Notes: generated by a model not told the origin, from the letters alone. Numbered from the stretch's first letter, positions 48,172 to 58,787 are shown. The stretch: DNA of 64,000 nt from Zygnema cylindricum (GCA_037447655.1 JBBHKE010003126.1:148560-212559); one strand, 5' to 3'. Program-made: numbers and translations.

Positions 48172-48666
48172 TAATTTGAGTTTAAATGTAAAATAATTAA
48201 ATAAGTTGTAACGGTAATAGCGGATCAAAATTGTTTATAAAGGGGTATTTAGGTGTTATGATTATAGAGTACTAAATTTGGTAGACGTCCGCGAAAGAAT
48301 CACGTTGTTTGGAGTTATATTTTAAAAGTTATAGCGGTGGGTGTATTTAGGTAACATCGTGGGGTCTAAATAACAAGTGGGTGTCATTGAAACGGGTTAA
48401 GGGTCAAAGTAGTACCGAAATTTCGCGTGTACGTTTCATAAAGTTCTAATGAAACGTTTAGTATGCACGGTGGTTCGTTTCGTACAAATTTTAATACGAA
48501 ACGTCACTTTCACTTAAGGGGAATTTCGTAGGAAGTTTAGCGTGAGAAATTTGTGACGCACTATCGAGCGAAGTCGCGTTTCGTTTCGCGCGCACTTTTG
48601 CACGTAAATGTTACGTAGTGAAACGTAACGTTTGATTGGTTAGTACAGTGCTAAGTAGTTAGTAAG

Positions 48667-49177
48667 AGATTTCGCACGTTTTTGCATTGGTCAGTCTGAG
48701 TCCTTGCTGATCAATGATTGGCCCAGGTAAAAGCCTATTAAAACGGAGCGTTGACTCTGGCCTGGCGAGTCCACGGCGATGATAGATAAATAGTGAAGTG
48801 TAAGAGGAGAGTAGACATCTTTTCCTTTGGAAAAGTTTGTGGAAATTCCGGCTGATCTTGGTCCTGAGCGATTAATACCAAATTGGAGAAAAAGGCATTT
48901 TTGCATTAAAATCTCTTACTAACTAAATAGTGTTTTAGTAGTTAAGATATAGAATTATTAAGAGTGGAGAGTAGTGGAAAACACTTTAATAAGCAGGGTT
49001 GAGCCACGAGGGCAAGAGACCAAGCTAATGTTATGTGGATAGAAGCTTCTTCTAATTTAAAGTTTATCCTTATGTGAGTGTGGTCGAATGTGGATGTGTA
49101 TTTTCCAATGTGTGGAATGTGTGGTTGGGATGGTTTGTAGAAATGGGATTTTCTGAGAGGTAGGAGATCCTGTTACA
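48667..49177 (+). repeat. Copia LTR (family D) followed by PBS
   Basis: Ends GATCCTGTTACA, followed 2 nt later by the PBS at 49180. It shares its full length with 41977-42497. The true 5' terminus may lie up to 30 bp further left (AGTTAGTAAGAGATTT) and is uncertain. Confidence 0.75.
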
Positions 49178-49179
49178 TA

Positions 49180-49191
49180 TGGTATCAAAGC
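49180..49191 (+). other. Primer-binding site, initiator tRNA-Met 3' end
   Basis: TGGTATCAAAGC, one base from the standard plant copia PBS TGGTATCAGAGC, lies 2 nt after the LTR. This family uses the tRNA 3' end, unlike elements A-C. Confidence 0.75.
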
Positions 49192-49565
49192 TTTGGTTAG
49201 AAACCAAGGAGAAGTTTGCTCACTCGAATATCGACTGCCGTGACCAGTAAGGGTGCTCTAACCTGTGTCGCTAGAACCACAATGTGAAGTGGTAGGGGAT
49301 TGGAGGGAAACTGAGTGATCACACTGCCAGCGGCCGCTGGTAAGATGTGGGGCGTGTTAGGTCTTAAGGACTAAGGCAGGGTGGGCAGTGTAGCCACCGC
49401 TGAAACTCACTCCAATTACTTAGAGGCCAAAGAAACTTGCCTTCTCCTAGCAATGATTCATGTGTAGAGGGAGGGCTAGAAGCCATGAAGGGTGAGGATG
49501 TGAGGATTAGAAAGTAAAAGATCAATTGCGTCAATGTACCTCAGAGATCTCCTTCACTATGTTAA
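49192..49565 (+). mobile_element. Truncated internal region of the family D copia element
   Basis: About 370 bp downstream of the PBS with no gag-like frame. It ends before unrelated sequence near 49565. It could be the leader of a truncated element or part of a non-coding (TRIM/LARD-like) element. Confidence 0.5.
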
Positions 49566-49674
49566 CTTTCAGGAAAAAACCGAATTTCTTTTCGGCAAAG
49601 ATTTTACGGTCACCTTGTCCGAAGGCACGTGACTTTGGAGACCTGTGAAAATTTTCATTTTTTTTTAAATGCCT

Positions 49675-49835
49675 CGATATATTGGCGATACGATATATCG
49701 GCTAAATATCGTGATATTTGGATAATCGATATATCGAGGCGATATATCGAGGCGATATATCGATTATCGGGTACCTAAAATTCGGTACATATCGAATATC
49801 GGCAAGTGGTCCTCGATACCCAAGACTACTAATTA
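49675..49835. repeat. Relic of hAT MITE family 2 with GATATATCGAGGC repeats
   Basis: Rich in ATATCG palindromic motifs with two direct copies of GGCGATATATCGA, ending CGATACCCAAGACTACTA, a degraded family 2 terminus. Only one end is visible. Confidence 0.5.
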
Positions 49836-49852
49836 CGATTCGCGGTGTACTG

Positions 49853-50055
49853 AACACCGTGAATCGTTATTAGCCTTATGTACGCTATATCGGCACCCCA
49901 AAATTTTGACATTGATACCTTAAATATTATATACTACACTATTTAAGGACGTGGACCATAATCAGCCACGTCTCCTGCCACTAAATTAGAATGAATGACG
50001 CTAATTTTTTCTTTACACTAATAATTTCTATACGGTAATAACGATTCAAGGTGTA
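49853..50055. mobile_element. MITE family 1 copy (203 bp)
   Basis: AACACCGTGAATCGTTATTAG on the left and TAATAACGATTCAAGGTGTA on the right. A detached family-1 right end (ACGATTCGCGGTGTA) lies just upstream at about 49834-49848. Confidence 0.7.
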
Positions 50056-50160
50056 GCTTTCAGCTTTAAACGTTCAGACGGGAAAAACGCTTTCTCAAAA
50101 ACAGTCTCATGATGATTTTCGACCATCACATCCACATCCGGGTATTATAAAATTGGATTC

Positions 50161-50241
50161 GTCTGCTGCAGGATTCGAACCTGCGCGCCCAAAGGGCACT
50201 GCCTTAGCAGGGCAGCGCGTTAACCACTCCGCCAAACAGAC
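50161..50241 (-). tRNA. tRNA-Ser(GCU)
   Basis: 81-nt minus-strand cloverleaf: acceptor GTCTGTT/AGCAGAC pairs fully (one G-U), D arm GGCGGAGTGGTTAACGC, anticodon stem CTGCC/GGCAG with loop CTGCTAA (anticodon GCU), class II variable arm GCCC-TTT-GGGC, T arm GCAGG-TTCGAAT-CCTGC. The A and B box promoters are in place. No CCA is encoded, as expected for a nuclear gene. No clear T-run terminator lies directly downstream on the minus strand. Confidence 0.85.
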
Positions 50242-50407
50242 CGTACATCGCCTCCTCATAAAAATAGATATATTGTATTTAATTTATTCTTCCAACGATA
50301 AACTCGTCGACGATCATCCTTTATCGAACGCTATCTTATGGGAAAAAGGCGCACCCTTTCAAGAGAAACGTTAACAGATTCCTTAGGTGGCGTCAAGAAA
50401 AGTTTTC

Positions 50408-50488
50408 GTCTGCTGCAGGATTCGAACCTGCGCGCCCAAAGGGCACTGCCTTAGCTGGGCAGCGCGTTAACCACTCCGCCAAACATAC
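50408..50488 (-). pseudogene. tRNA-Ser(GCU) pseudogene copy
   Basis: Near-identical to 50161-50241 and 167 bp from it. In this copy the universally conserved U33 before the anticodon is A, and acceptor pair 3 is mismatched (A-G), so it is probably not functional. Confidence 0.7.
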
Positions 50489-50489
50489 A

Positions 50490-52900
50490 TGTCGAAGATA
50501 AATCTATTCACATTATATATTACTTTACAAATTACGCATTCAAAATTGATAATACTGTATGAGGCCTATATCCCCCCCACATGTTCCGGTTATCTTTATC
50601 CTCCTTTTCTGGTGACGCTACCTGTTTCTGGTCAACATTCCCCGGCATGCCCAAATCCATACAAGATTCCTTTTAAACAGCTACTGTAGTAATTCAACAG
50701 CTACTGTAGTAATCTACAAAAAAATTGGTCGTAACTTGTTTTTTTGTCATAAACTTCACCAACGCTAAGCATTTCACAACGTTTAGAATAAATAGCTCCT
50801 ATGATCATTTGTAGCATTGTTCTCACCTACGTTATTGTTTGATTAAACATGGCGTAATTCACAAACATGTACCCTGCAATTTTTGACTGAATATTATCAA
50901 AATATACCATACAACGTTACCGTTTCTCAATCCATAAATGTAGTTTAATAAGAAAATTTGCAGCATTAGTTTTCCGTATTAGCGCTTCTCTTGCAGTTTC
51001 ATAAATCACATTCGAAACATCGTTGGAAATCTTCAGGTAACATTCTATTGTTATCGATTTTTAATGATGTGGAATGTTGGTGGTGGACCCTTCCTACACT
51101 ACCCATCATTACTAGAGCTGAACACTAGTTCGATCATGATGTTTTTTGGTCGAAAGTTATAAAAAAAAGTATTATTAACAACACTCGAGGGAGGAGACTA
51201 CAGCTTGCCTCGTCTACTTGTACTATTAGTAATTTAATTAGGAAATTCTGAAGGACTTTCCCAATAATAGTACATTGGAACTGATATTTTACAAAATAAA
51301 ATTTATTTACGAGTATGTTAAAGTAGTTATGTGTGTCACCTATTGCGCACGCCATAGGAAATTCTTAGATGTCGTGTAACTGATTACAACAGTTGAAATA
51401 TTGAAAGTGCTTTGTACATAAAATAATTTTAAAAGAGGTAAAGCTACTACATCGCATTGCGTCGATTTTAGATGAGATACTGCAATTCGTAAGGTGAAAT
51501 CTATCGTACTACATATCGTAATATTTGGTATCGTCAAGTTGTAGTATATGAACACACTTTCGATACATTTGATACATTATGATAAGTGATACATGATGCA
51601 TACCTTTTATGTATAGTACACTTTACTGCGTTACACTTTATGCACTTGAATTTCGAGACGCTTGTTATTAGAAACTAAACCTGACAAAATAATAACTACT
51701 TAAACGAACCGTTGTTGGGTAACGTTTGCTTTTATGAACAAGGTCACTTCAAACCTCTCTCGTGTTACGAGTACGAATGACCGGACAAATTTGGATTTAC
51801 CTACCTTTTGGGAGTTGCAATGGATATCGCATACAATACGAAAGTTGTAAAAATAACGCATCGAGAACATTTTCACAAACCTTGTAGTATACAATGCAAA
51901 CATGCGATTCACTAAGTAGAGAACTCGACTCCGAAATCCTCAAAGTTTTAGTATTCAACAACGACACTTTAGTTGGCATAAAATCTAGTCAACAACATTT
52001 AATGCTTTGATTCGTCTTACAATTTCTAGTGGACGATTATGCAAAAAAGATGTCGTGCTAACGGATATGGGACATGGTGTGGATTTCCCAAAGCAAATAA
52101 TGTGTTTTGACTATATATTTACGGGCATCCTCATGGAGACTCGTAAAATCGTAACGAGAGACATTTTTCCTTCCCATGGATACTCGCCCTTTATGTCGGT
52201 GTTGGGTTCACCTAAACTTGTTCAACATAGAAGCCTCGTTATACGGTTTTGTCCCTCGTTTATATTGTTGACTGTTCCATTTGTTTTTTTTTTGTGTTTA
52301 ATGTAATGACGTTTTTTTCAAACTATTGAGTCTATTCTTCATCTTATCAAGGTTGAAATATTATTCAATCGAACAGTAGAAATTGAGGATATCACAGAAA
52401 ATAATAAACACTAGGTACCTCCGATTTATTGTGCTATATCAAACCGCATAAATGAATTGATGTACGTCTAATTACTATGTATTATATAACGGGAATTGTA
52501 TATAAAAAACACATAAATTTCAATGCAAATCACTTCAATGCGTAACACTACTAATTTCTTTACAAACTTTTAAAAAGAAAAACCTCACAATAGGAAATGT
52601 GTACCATAAATTATTCAATTATCACGATTATCCATAAATACGATATGTACCGTAATACTACTTATGGTATTACTGCATATTTTATACTTTAGTGTGTTGT
52701 ACTTTATACGGTAATTGTAGTGCAGTACAAGTACACCGTCTCCTAATTAGCATGCACCACGTATTACGAGATTTCTTGTCCCACACAATATACAGTGTAG
52801 ACCTTGTATTGTTGTTTATTGTAGATATCGATGTGGAGATAAAGCAAGTAATTTGGTTCATTTTTTTTTACTTTTGATATTTTTTATTAGTACGAATGAT
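50490..52900. other. AT-rich gene-free stretch
   Basis: Low GC on both strands. No homology-like frame, RNA gene, LTR or clear inverted-repeat element recognised. Confidence 0.5.
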
Positions 52901-52941
52901 GAGGGAGGGAGGGAGGGAGGGAGGGAGGGAGGGAGGGAGGG
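52901..52941. repeat. (GGGA)n microsatellite
   Basis: About ten uninterrupted GGGA units. Potential G-quadruplex on the plus strand. Confidence 0.95.
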
Positions 52942-53059
52942 CCATTAAAGTTATCTAATTATTAGCATTAACACTTAACGAATATTAACTACACTAAATC
53001 ATGCTTTGTGTTACATTAAAAGTCAACTCAACCTCAAAGGACACCAACATTATCGTCAC

Positions 53060-53520
53060 TCCTAGTTCCCTTCCCTCCTCTTCCCTCTTCCCTCATTCCC
53101 TGTTCCCTCTCCTTTTCTGTCTCCATTTTTCCCTCTCCTCTATCTCTCTCCCTCTCACAATTCTCTCCCACTCCCGCGCTTCCCTCTCCGCTATCCATAT
53201 CTCTCTCTGCTCTCAACCCCACTGCCTCTCCTCACCACACTTTTCCTCAAGCTCTCTCCCCTCTCCCCCTCTCCCTCTCCCGCTCCCCCTCCCCTCTCAT
53301 CTCCCTCTCCTCCACCCCATCCTCTCCCTCTCCCTCTCCCCTTCCCCCTCCCAAACCTACATCATACCATTCTTCAAAAGTAGATCCATCTTTTTAAAAC
53401 GAAGATCAACTCCAAATCCTTCCCTCTCCTCCCCACCTCTCCTCTCCTCTCCTCCTCTCCTCCCCTCCTCTCCACTCCTCCACTTGAGTCGATCGCCTCC
53501 TCTCCTCTCTCCTCTTGACT
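53060..53520. repeat. (CTCCCT)n-like pyrimidine tract
   Basis: Long CT-rich, C-run-containing tract on the plus strand. The open frame across it encodes only Ser/Pro/Leu runs. Confidence 0.85.
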
Positions 53521-53924
53521 TTTTCAAATTGGAATTACGAACACTAAATAACATGTCATCAATTCTATTACCTAATAAGTCCACACTAATTGTTGTGTGT
53601 TGTCCACCTTCCCAAGCCAACTATACAGTATGGAAGGAATGTTGTTAGGTACTAAAGACAAGGGGGGGAAGGAGGGGGAAAGGGAGGGGGAGAGGGAGAC
53701 GTGAAATTACTATTTTTTTTGTAAAAGGGTTACCTAATTACTGAATTACATAGAAATACACACTAATTGTTGTTCATATAGGAATGCATTTTATCCACAT
53801 TAGATAGTGGTGGGTTGGTGGGACGAGAGGGAAGAAAAGGAGCAAATGAGGAGGGGGAGAGGGGAAGGACAGGAAAAGGAGGACAGGGAGAAGAGAAGAG
53901 GAGTATTATATTAGATATTCAGAC

Positions 53925-54180
53925 ATAGGCGTCAAAGTGAAAACTTTGGTTAAATGGCAAGCTGGGATCAACCAGGACCTTGTGTTAACATACACTAGTT
54001 TACCAGCTGAGCTACCCGCCGATTGTGCATGTCAACGCATGAACCGAATTTCGGCAATGAACAGAGCTGGGAACCAGCATTTACGCGATACACCGTTAGG
54101 AGTCGGTAGACATTCTCCAACACGCCTCACGATGTACTCCATCTCGTGCTTGCCAACTTAGCCCCGGCTGATACCATATT
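53925..54180 (-). mobile_element. tRNA-derived SINE, older copy
   Basis: Minus-strand tRNA-like head at 53952-54024 (GGTAGCTCAGCTGG A box; B box degraded). The body matches the copy at 54201-54412 (AACCAGCATTTAC-GCGATACACCG). More diverged than its neighbour and head-to-tail with it. Confidence 0.65.
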
Positions 54181-54200
54181 AGGGATCGGCGATGTTCAAC

Positions 54201-54412
54201 ATATAGCATGGAAGCCAAAGTGAAAACTTTGGTTAAATGGCCAAGCCGGGGATCGAACCGAGGCCTTGTGTTAGACATACTAGCTCTTTCAACTGAGCTA
54301 CCCGCCCGATTGCATGGCGCCTAAAACCGAATTCAGGCAATAGACAGAGCACTGGTAGAACCAGCATTTACTGCGATACACCGTGTGGAGTCCGAAGTGG
54401 TCTCCTCAATAA
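54201..54412 (-). mobile_element. tRNA-derived SINE copy
   Basis: On the minus strand, 54309-54240 reads GGGCGGGTAGCTCAGTTGAA (A box) through GGTTCGATCCCC (B box), a tRNA-like head with a possible Val(AAC)-type anticodon loop. The acceptor arms do not pair, so it is not a tRNA gene. The body is shared with the neighbouring copy. The side away from the head runs into a (GGGAGA)n tract (54410-54505). Confidence 0.72.
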
Positions 54413-54505
54413 GGGAGAGGGGGGAGGAGAGGGGAGAGGAGAGGGAGAGGGAGAGGAGGGGGAGAGGGAGAGGGAGAGGGAGAGGGAGAGGAAGAGGGAG
54501 AGATC
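54410..54505. repeat. (GGGAGA)n microsatellite
   Basis: Runs of GAGAGGGAGAGGGAGAGG directly abut the SINE body. Related purine tracts lie at 53660-53700 and 53830-53905. Confidence 0.9.
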
Positions 54506-55333
54506 AAAGATATGCCACCAAAGCTTTTTGACATCGTCGAATGATTATTTATGTAGTATTTTATTACAATTCAAGGATGCTTCATATTACATGGAACTCC
54601 CTCGACTATTCCCATAGATGTACTTTTGTTCTCTTTTCCATCCATTCCATCAATTCGATTCGACTGTCTTCTATTTCCATATTCAGAAACCCGAAGTGAA
54701 AATTGACTATGTCACTCTCTCAATTATTTTACCACTTTCCAACTATACTTTCTTGTTGAACCATCCCATTAACTCGAACTGCCTGTATATTTATTCAATA
54801 TCCATAATCCTGGTCCAAAATTTGCCTAGGTAAATCTCTCAATCCTTCCAATATTGGCAATTCACTCCTCACCAACTATACTCTTTTTTCTATCTCCCAT
54901 CAATACAAACCCACATTTTTTCTAGTTTGATATCGCCAATCTCGACTCAAAATTTGACTAACAGGGTAAGCATACGTACTCTATTACTGGCGTTACTGGC
55001 CAATATTGGAAGTAATCTTACAGAAAATGGTCAAAATCATACAGTGAATTTTTGTACAATTATGGAAAACTGTGCGTATAATTACCCTATAAGTCTCTCA
55101 CTCAATTTTATCCGTATATGTACTTTAATTGTTTCCAGCTATACCCTCTTTTTAATGTCTCACTAATTCGAACCACCACTTTCTTCATTCCTTATCGAAA
55201 CTTGCACAATTCTTATTGCAAATTTCAATTACGTCTCCCTGGGTATATCTTCTCTTTTACCCATCTCATCAATTTCGACCGCTTTTCTCAGAATTGGATA
55301 TCTGTGCTCAACAATTCTTACCGTATATGTACT
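54506..55333. other. AT-rich gene-free stretch downstream of the CxxC gene
   Basis: Presumed 3' side of the minus-strand gene ending at 55334. No conserved feature recognised, though 'ttgactaggtaaatctctcaa'-like lines recur at about 150-bp spacing (54826, 54955, 55095, 55425), suggesting an old diffuse repeat. Confidence 0.4.
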
Positions 55334-56788
55334 TCACTTTTTCGCAACTACGCCGTCTTTCTTACCTGTCCCACCAAGTCGAACTGCCTTTTCTTTAATT
55401 CGATATCGAGAAACACGATGTAAAATTTGACTAGGTCCAAAACCTGCTTGTCCGTGTCCTCCATTACTCGGAGGCCCATCCGGAGCCCATGACCCAAGAC
55501 GTTTGTCGCAACTTTTACAACGTAAATAAGTTCGATCGCGAGAAATTCCCCAAGAGTTTCTCGAATCCCAAAACGGACCACATTTTATTTCTTCTTTAGG
55601 AGTTAAATTTGCTTGAGGAGTTTCTCGGAAGGAGAGAGATCCGCGAGTTCCTCGAGCCCAATACATCCCTTCGGGCCAAAGGTCGGAGGTAAAAAGGTTG
55701 AGCCGGGCGCCACAAGAAGCACAACTGAGGAAGGAGAGGGAGAGGGAGAAGGAGAGGGAGAGGGAGAGAGAAAGGAGGGAAAAGGTTGAGAGGGACGTCA
55801 TAAAACGCAGAAATTGGGGGAGGGAGGGAAAGAGACGGAAGGTTGGGAGGGCCGTCACAAGGAGCAGAACTGAAGAGGGAGAGGGAGAGAGAGAGGAGGG
55901 AAAGGTTGAGAGGGGAGCCACAAGAAGCACAGCTAAAGGAGGAGAGAGAGAAGGTGAGGGAAAGGAGGGAAAATGTTGAAAAAGCGCCACAAGAAGCACA
56001 ACTGTAGGAGGGGAGCGAGAGGGAGAGGGAGAGAGAAAAAAAGGGAAAAGATTAAGAGGGACGTCGCACAATTGGGGGAGGAGAGGGAGAGAGAGAGGGA
56101 GAGGAGGGACTGGGAGGGGCGTCACAAGAACCAGAACTGTGGGAGGAGAGGGAGAGGGGGGGAGAAGGGGGTTTTTCAGATTTTTCACAAGTCTGTTTGA
56201 CACGTTTTTCTAAAGTTTACGACAATTGCTTTAATTATTTTATTTTTGTGATCATCCAAAATTTTCCACACACACCCACACACATATTATATTTTGCTTA
56301 CATATATGTACTTATAATCTAAAAAAAAAAAAAAAAAAAAATCCATTGAAAAAAAAGAACAAGACATAAAAATGGAAAATGCTAAAAACGGCCAGTAACT
56401 GAAAGTTATAAACACCGTCACAAAAATTATTCAGAAATTTACAATTCCTCTCAATTGCAAATGAAAATACGAGAGAAATAAAATTATATCACCTTCCAAA
56501 GCCAGAGTCCTGAAAGCCCTAAAAACCCTAAAAACACCCTAATACGAAGCCTTACAAACTTAAAAAATCCCAACAAACCTAACAACCCTAAAAAATCCTA
56601 AAAATCCTAACAGGCCTACCAACCCTAAAAAACTCTAAAAGTCCAGAAAAGCCCTGAAAAACAGGAAACTTTACACAGCCTTCCAAACCCTAACCCTAAA
56701 AAACTAGAATACCATATTTTCTTCCAAATCCATGTGGCACTCACCAATACTCCGGCTGGTCGGTGCCGTCCAGATTCTCACCCGCCAT
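55334..56788 (-). CDS. At4g08330-like protein with two CxxC motifs (2 exons)
   Basis: Exon 1 is 56788-56745 (ATG GCG...PEY, donor TG-GTGAGT). Exon 2 is 55724-55334 (acceptor CCTCAG, stop at 55334). The join TG|T restores Cys; total 144 residues. It carries CASCGARLNLF, GTRGSLSF, FWDSRNSWGISRDRTYL and RCKSCDKRLGS. This order of two CxxC pairs about 70 residues apart with a SWG...RRT-like core is that of the plant family named after Arabidopsis At4g08330 (annotated there as chloroplastic, function unknown). The two CxxC pairs probably bind zinc. The C-terminus has no family feature known to me. The ~1-kb intron holds a minisatellite that copies the exon 2 acceptor. No clear transit peptide is seen in the short exon 1. 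Confidence 0.72.
55700..56160. repeat. Minisatellite repeating the exon 2 splice acceptor
   Basis: About seven degenerate 60-75-bp units. On the minus strand each has a CT-rich tract, an AG and a copy of the exon 2 start (TTGTGCTTCTTGTGGC). The clearest units are at 55709-55730 (the real acceptor), 55851-55876, 55916-55940, 55984-56006 and 56118-56142; weaker ones are near 55795 and 56055. The unit at 55984-56006 keeps CTACAG plus the exact exon start. The exon 2 frame is open through the whole array to 56203. Confidence 0.8.
56512..56705. repeat. CCCTAAA-rich (telomere-like) tract in the intron
   Basis: Repeated AACCCTAAAAA, 'cctaaaaaaccctaaaaacaccc'-type units just downstream, in sense, of exon 1 of the CxxC gene. 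Resembles plant telo-box/interstitial telomere sequence. Confidence 0.65.
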
Positions 56789-56989
56789 TCCGTACGGAAA
56801 AATAATTCGTACACGTACGGATTTTCGTCGACTCGTCACAATATCACCCTCTCACACAGCTGAAAACGTACGGAAAGAAATGCAAGATGTCCCCTCCGAA
56901 AGAATTCAACGTTGGAACTACAGTATTGGAGGAAAAGTAAAAACTACAGGAAGTCAAAGTCAAAACTTGCTGACTAGTTTAGTGTTGAT

Positions 56990-57446
56990 CATAGTTTCAA
57001 AAGTAGGTGAAAGTAGGCCCATACAATATGCCTATTGTATGTAAAACATTCAATATGACCTTAAGACCCATATTGTATTGGTCGCAAAATGAAAAAAAAT
57101 AGTAACAGGGTTGAGTTGCACATCGATCGATAGAGAATTAAACGTCATGTCTACATTTTGAAAAACATTCGGACAAAAAATTATTTTTCCATGAGTTTGA
57201 GGTATTTTTTATTTAAACCGTCAGATTTGGAAGATCGGACGGTCGCTGATAAAAGTAGTGATTAAAGAAGATCACATGAAAAGCCCATAACACAACTTAC
57301 GATAAGACTATCGTCAGATTTGAAAGATCGGACGGTCGCTGATCAAAGTAGCAATTTAAGAAGATCACATGAAAAGCCCATAACACAACTTACGATAAAG
57401 GCGCCTACAGAAGGCCTACAATAGAAACGCCTACTTTTGAACTATG
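56990..57446. mobile_element. hAT-like MITE family 3 copy, enlarged (457 bp)
   Basis: TIR CATAGTTTCAAAAGTAGG / CCTACTTTTGAACTATG. Enlarged by a ~100-bp insertion at about 57085-57190 and by a tandem duplication (~80 bp) of the GATCGGACGGTCGCTGATC...CTTACGATAA block. Flanks (GTGTTGAT, GTTTAAAC) no longer match. Confidence 0.8.
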
Positions 57447-57449
57447 GTT

Positions 57450-58787
57450 TAAACAAAAAAAAGGCGATCATAACAAAGTGGTAAGTGCAAAAAATACACA
57501 ACAAAAAAAAAAAGAGATAGAAAATCGAGTCGTCGTCGAGACTCACGGATTTTTTATTATTATTATATCACTACAAGGGGGAAGCTTTACCAATACATGT
57601 TTCCTTACAAAATTTGTACCCATTTGTATCCCTACTGATCAAATGCTCCTAACTACATTATGTCACATGGAAACATTTTTGTCCTTTTAGTACCCTACTC
57701 CGTAAAAAAACCTCCTTTTTTCTCCTCTCTAATTAAAACATTTTTCTTTTCTTCTTCACATCCATTTATTCCCTTTTCTTATAAAACTCTTTAGAATTTT
57801 TAACTACATATACACTATTAATGGAACATTTCTCGTAACTAAATAAAAAGCTTAACCCCCTCATTTGATATTACTCTACTGGTTCACTTTCCTTCCTCTC
57901 TCTCCTCCACTCTCTCCTCTACTCTCTCCTCTCCCTCCTTTCCATGTTTCTCCCTACATTTCGCTCTCTCCCTCTCTCTCCCTCTCTCCTTTTTCACCTT
58001 TTCCTTTGTCACTTTTGCTCTAGTCCCAAACTTCCCTAAAACAACAAAGCACATTAAGAAGAAAAACTTTCTCAAATCTCTTCTCTCCTATCCTTCCTCC
58101 TCCCATCCTCTTTCTCTCTCTCCCTCTCTCTCCCCTTGCCCCTTCCCCCAACATTATAATCGAACAATTTGACTACATAAAACCCCCAATATCCCCTATG
58201 ATGCAAATGAAAGCGAAAAGAAAACAAATGTGTTCAGAACCTCTACCTCCCTCCGCCTTCCTCTCCCTCCTCCCTCCTCCCTCCGCTACCCCTCGCGTTC
58301 CCGAAAAACACTAAATCCAATCTTCAAATTCGAATCGCTAAAAATATATTTTTCCAAACACCCATTTATTTCCCAACTCCCAATTGCAACTAAAAAAGAA
58401 AAAAAAAAAAAAAACACTTTTCTTGCGTTTTCCCTTGATTGTCCTCCTTCCCGTCCTCCCGCTCCTCCCTTGTCTTCTACTCTCATCTCAAAAACCTCTT
58501 TTTCTTTTTTGGTCTTTCTTTAACACCTTCCTGCGTCCAATCTTCCCTTACTCTCTTTCTTCTCCTTTCTTTATCTCTCTCTCCTCCTCTCTCCTCCTTT
58601 CTTCTTCCATCCTCTTTCAAACATCCGGAAAAGTTGACATCATTGTTGACTTCCCATCTCCCACCTCCTCTTCCCCTCCCCANNNNNNNNNNCCCGCCTC
58701 TTCATTGCCTCCGCCCCCTCTCTCCACCTCCTCTCTCTCCCTCTCTCTCTCCCGCCCTCTCTCACTCTCCCTCTCGAACAAAACCCG
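57450..58787. other. Gene-free stretch with pyrimidine tracts
   Basis: This is where the RING exon of the XB3-like gene would be expected. I find no CxxC/H-rich sequence on the minus strand. CT-rich tracts occupy 57885-58005, 58085-58145, 58240-58310 and 58550-58780. Confidence 0.5.
58683..58692. other. Assembly gap (10 N)
   Basis: Ten Ns inside a CT-rich tract downstream of the XB3-like gene; true length unknown. Confidence 0.99.

Noticed and set aside
49675-49790. CRISPR-like array of ATATCG repeats
   Set aside because: Units are short, palindromic and irregular with no unique spacers; it is a relic of a transposon end in a eukaryotic genome.
53001-53648. Plus-strand frame of 215 residues
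   Set aside because: Low-complexity Ser/Pro/Leu from a CT-rich tract; no family feature.
54240-54309. A functional tRNA gene on the minus strand
   Set aside because: A and B boxes are present, but the acceptor arms do not pair and a second diverged copy with the same body lies adjacent, so it is a SINE head.
55725-56203. Upstream two-fifths of a 289-residue minus-strand frame as an N-terminus of the CxxC protein
   Set aside because: It reads the minisatellite. The exon starting at 55724 with a good acceptor and a phase-matched exon 1 at 56788-56745 is better supported.
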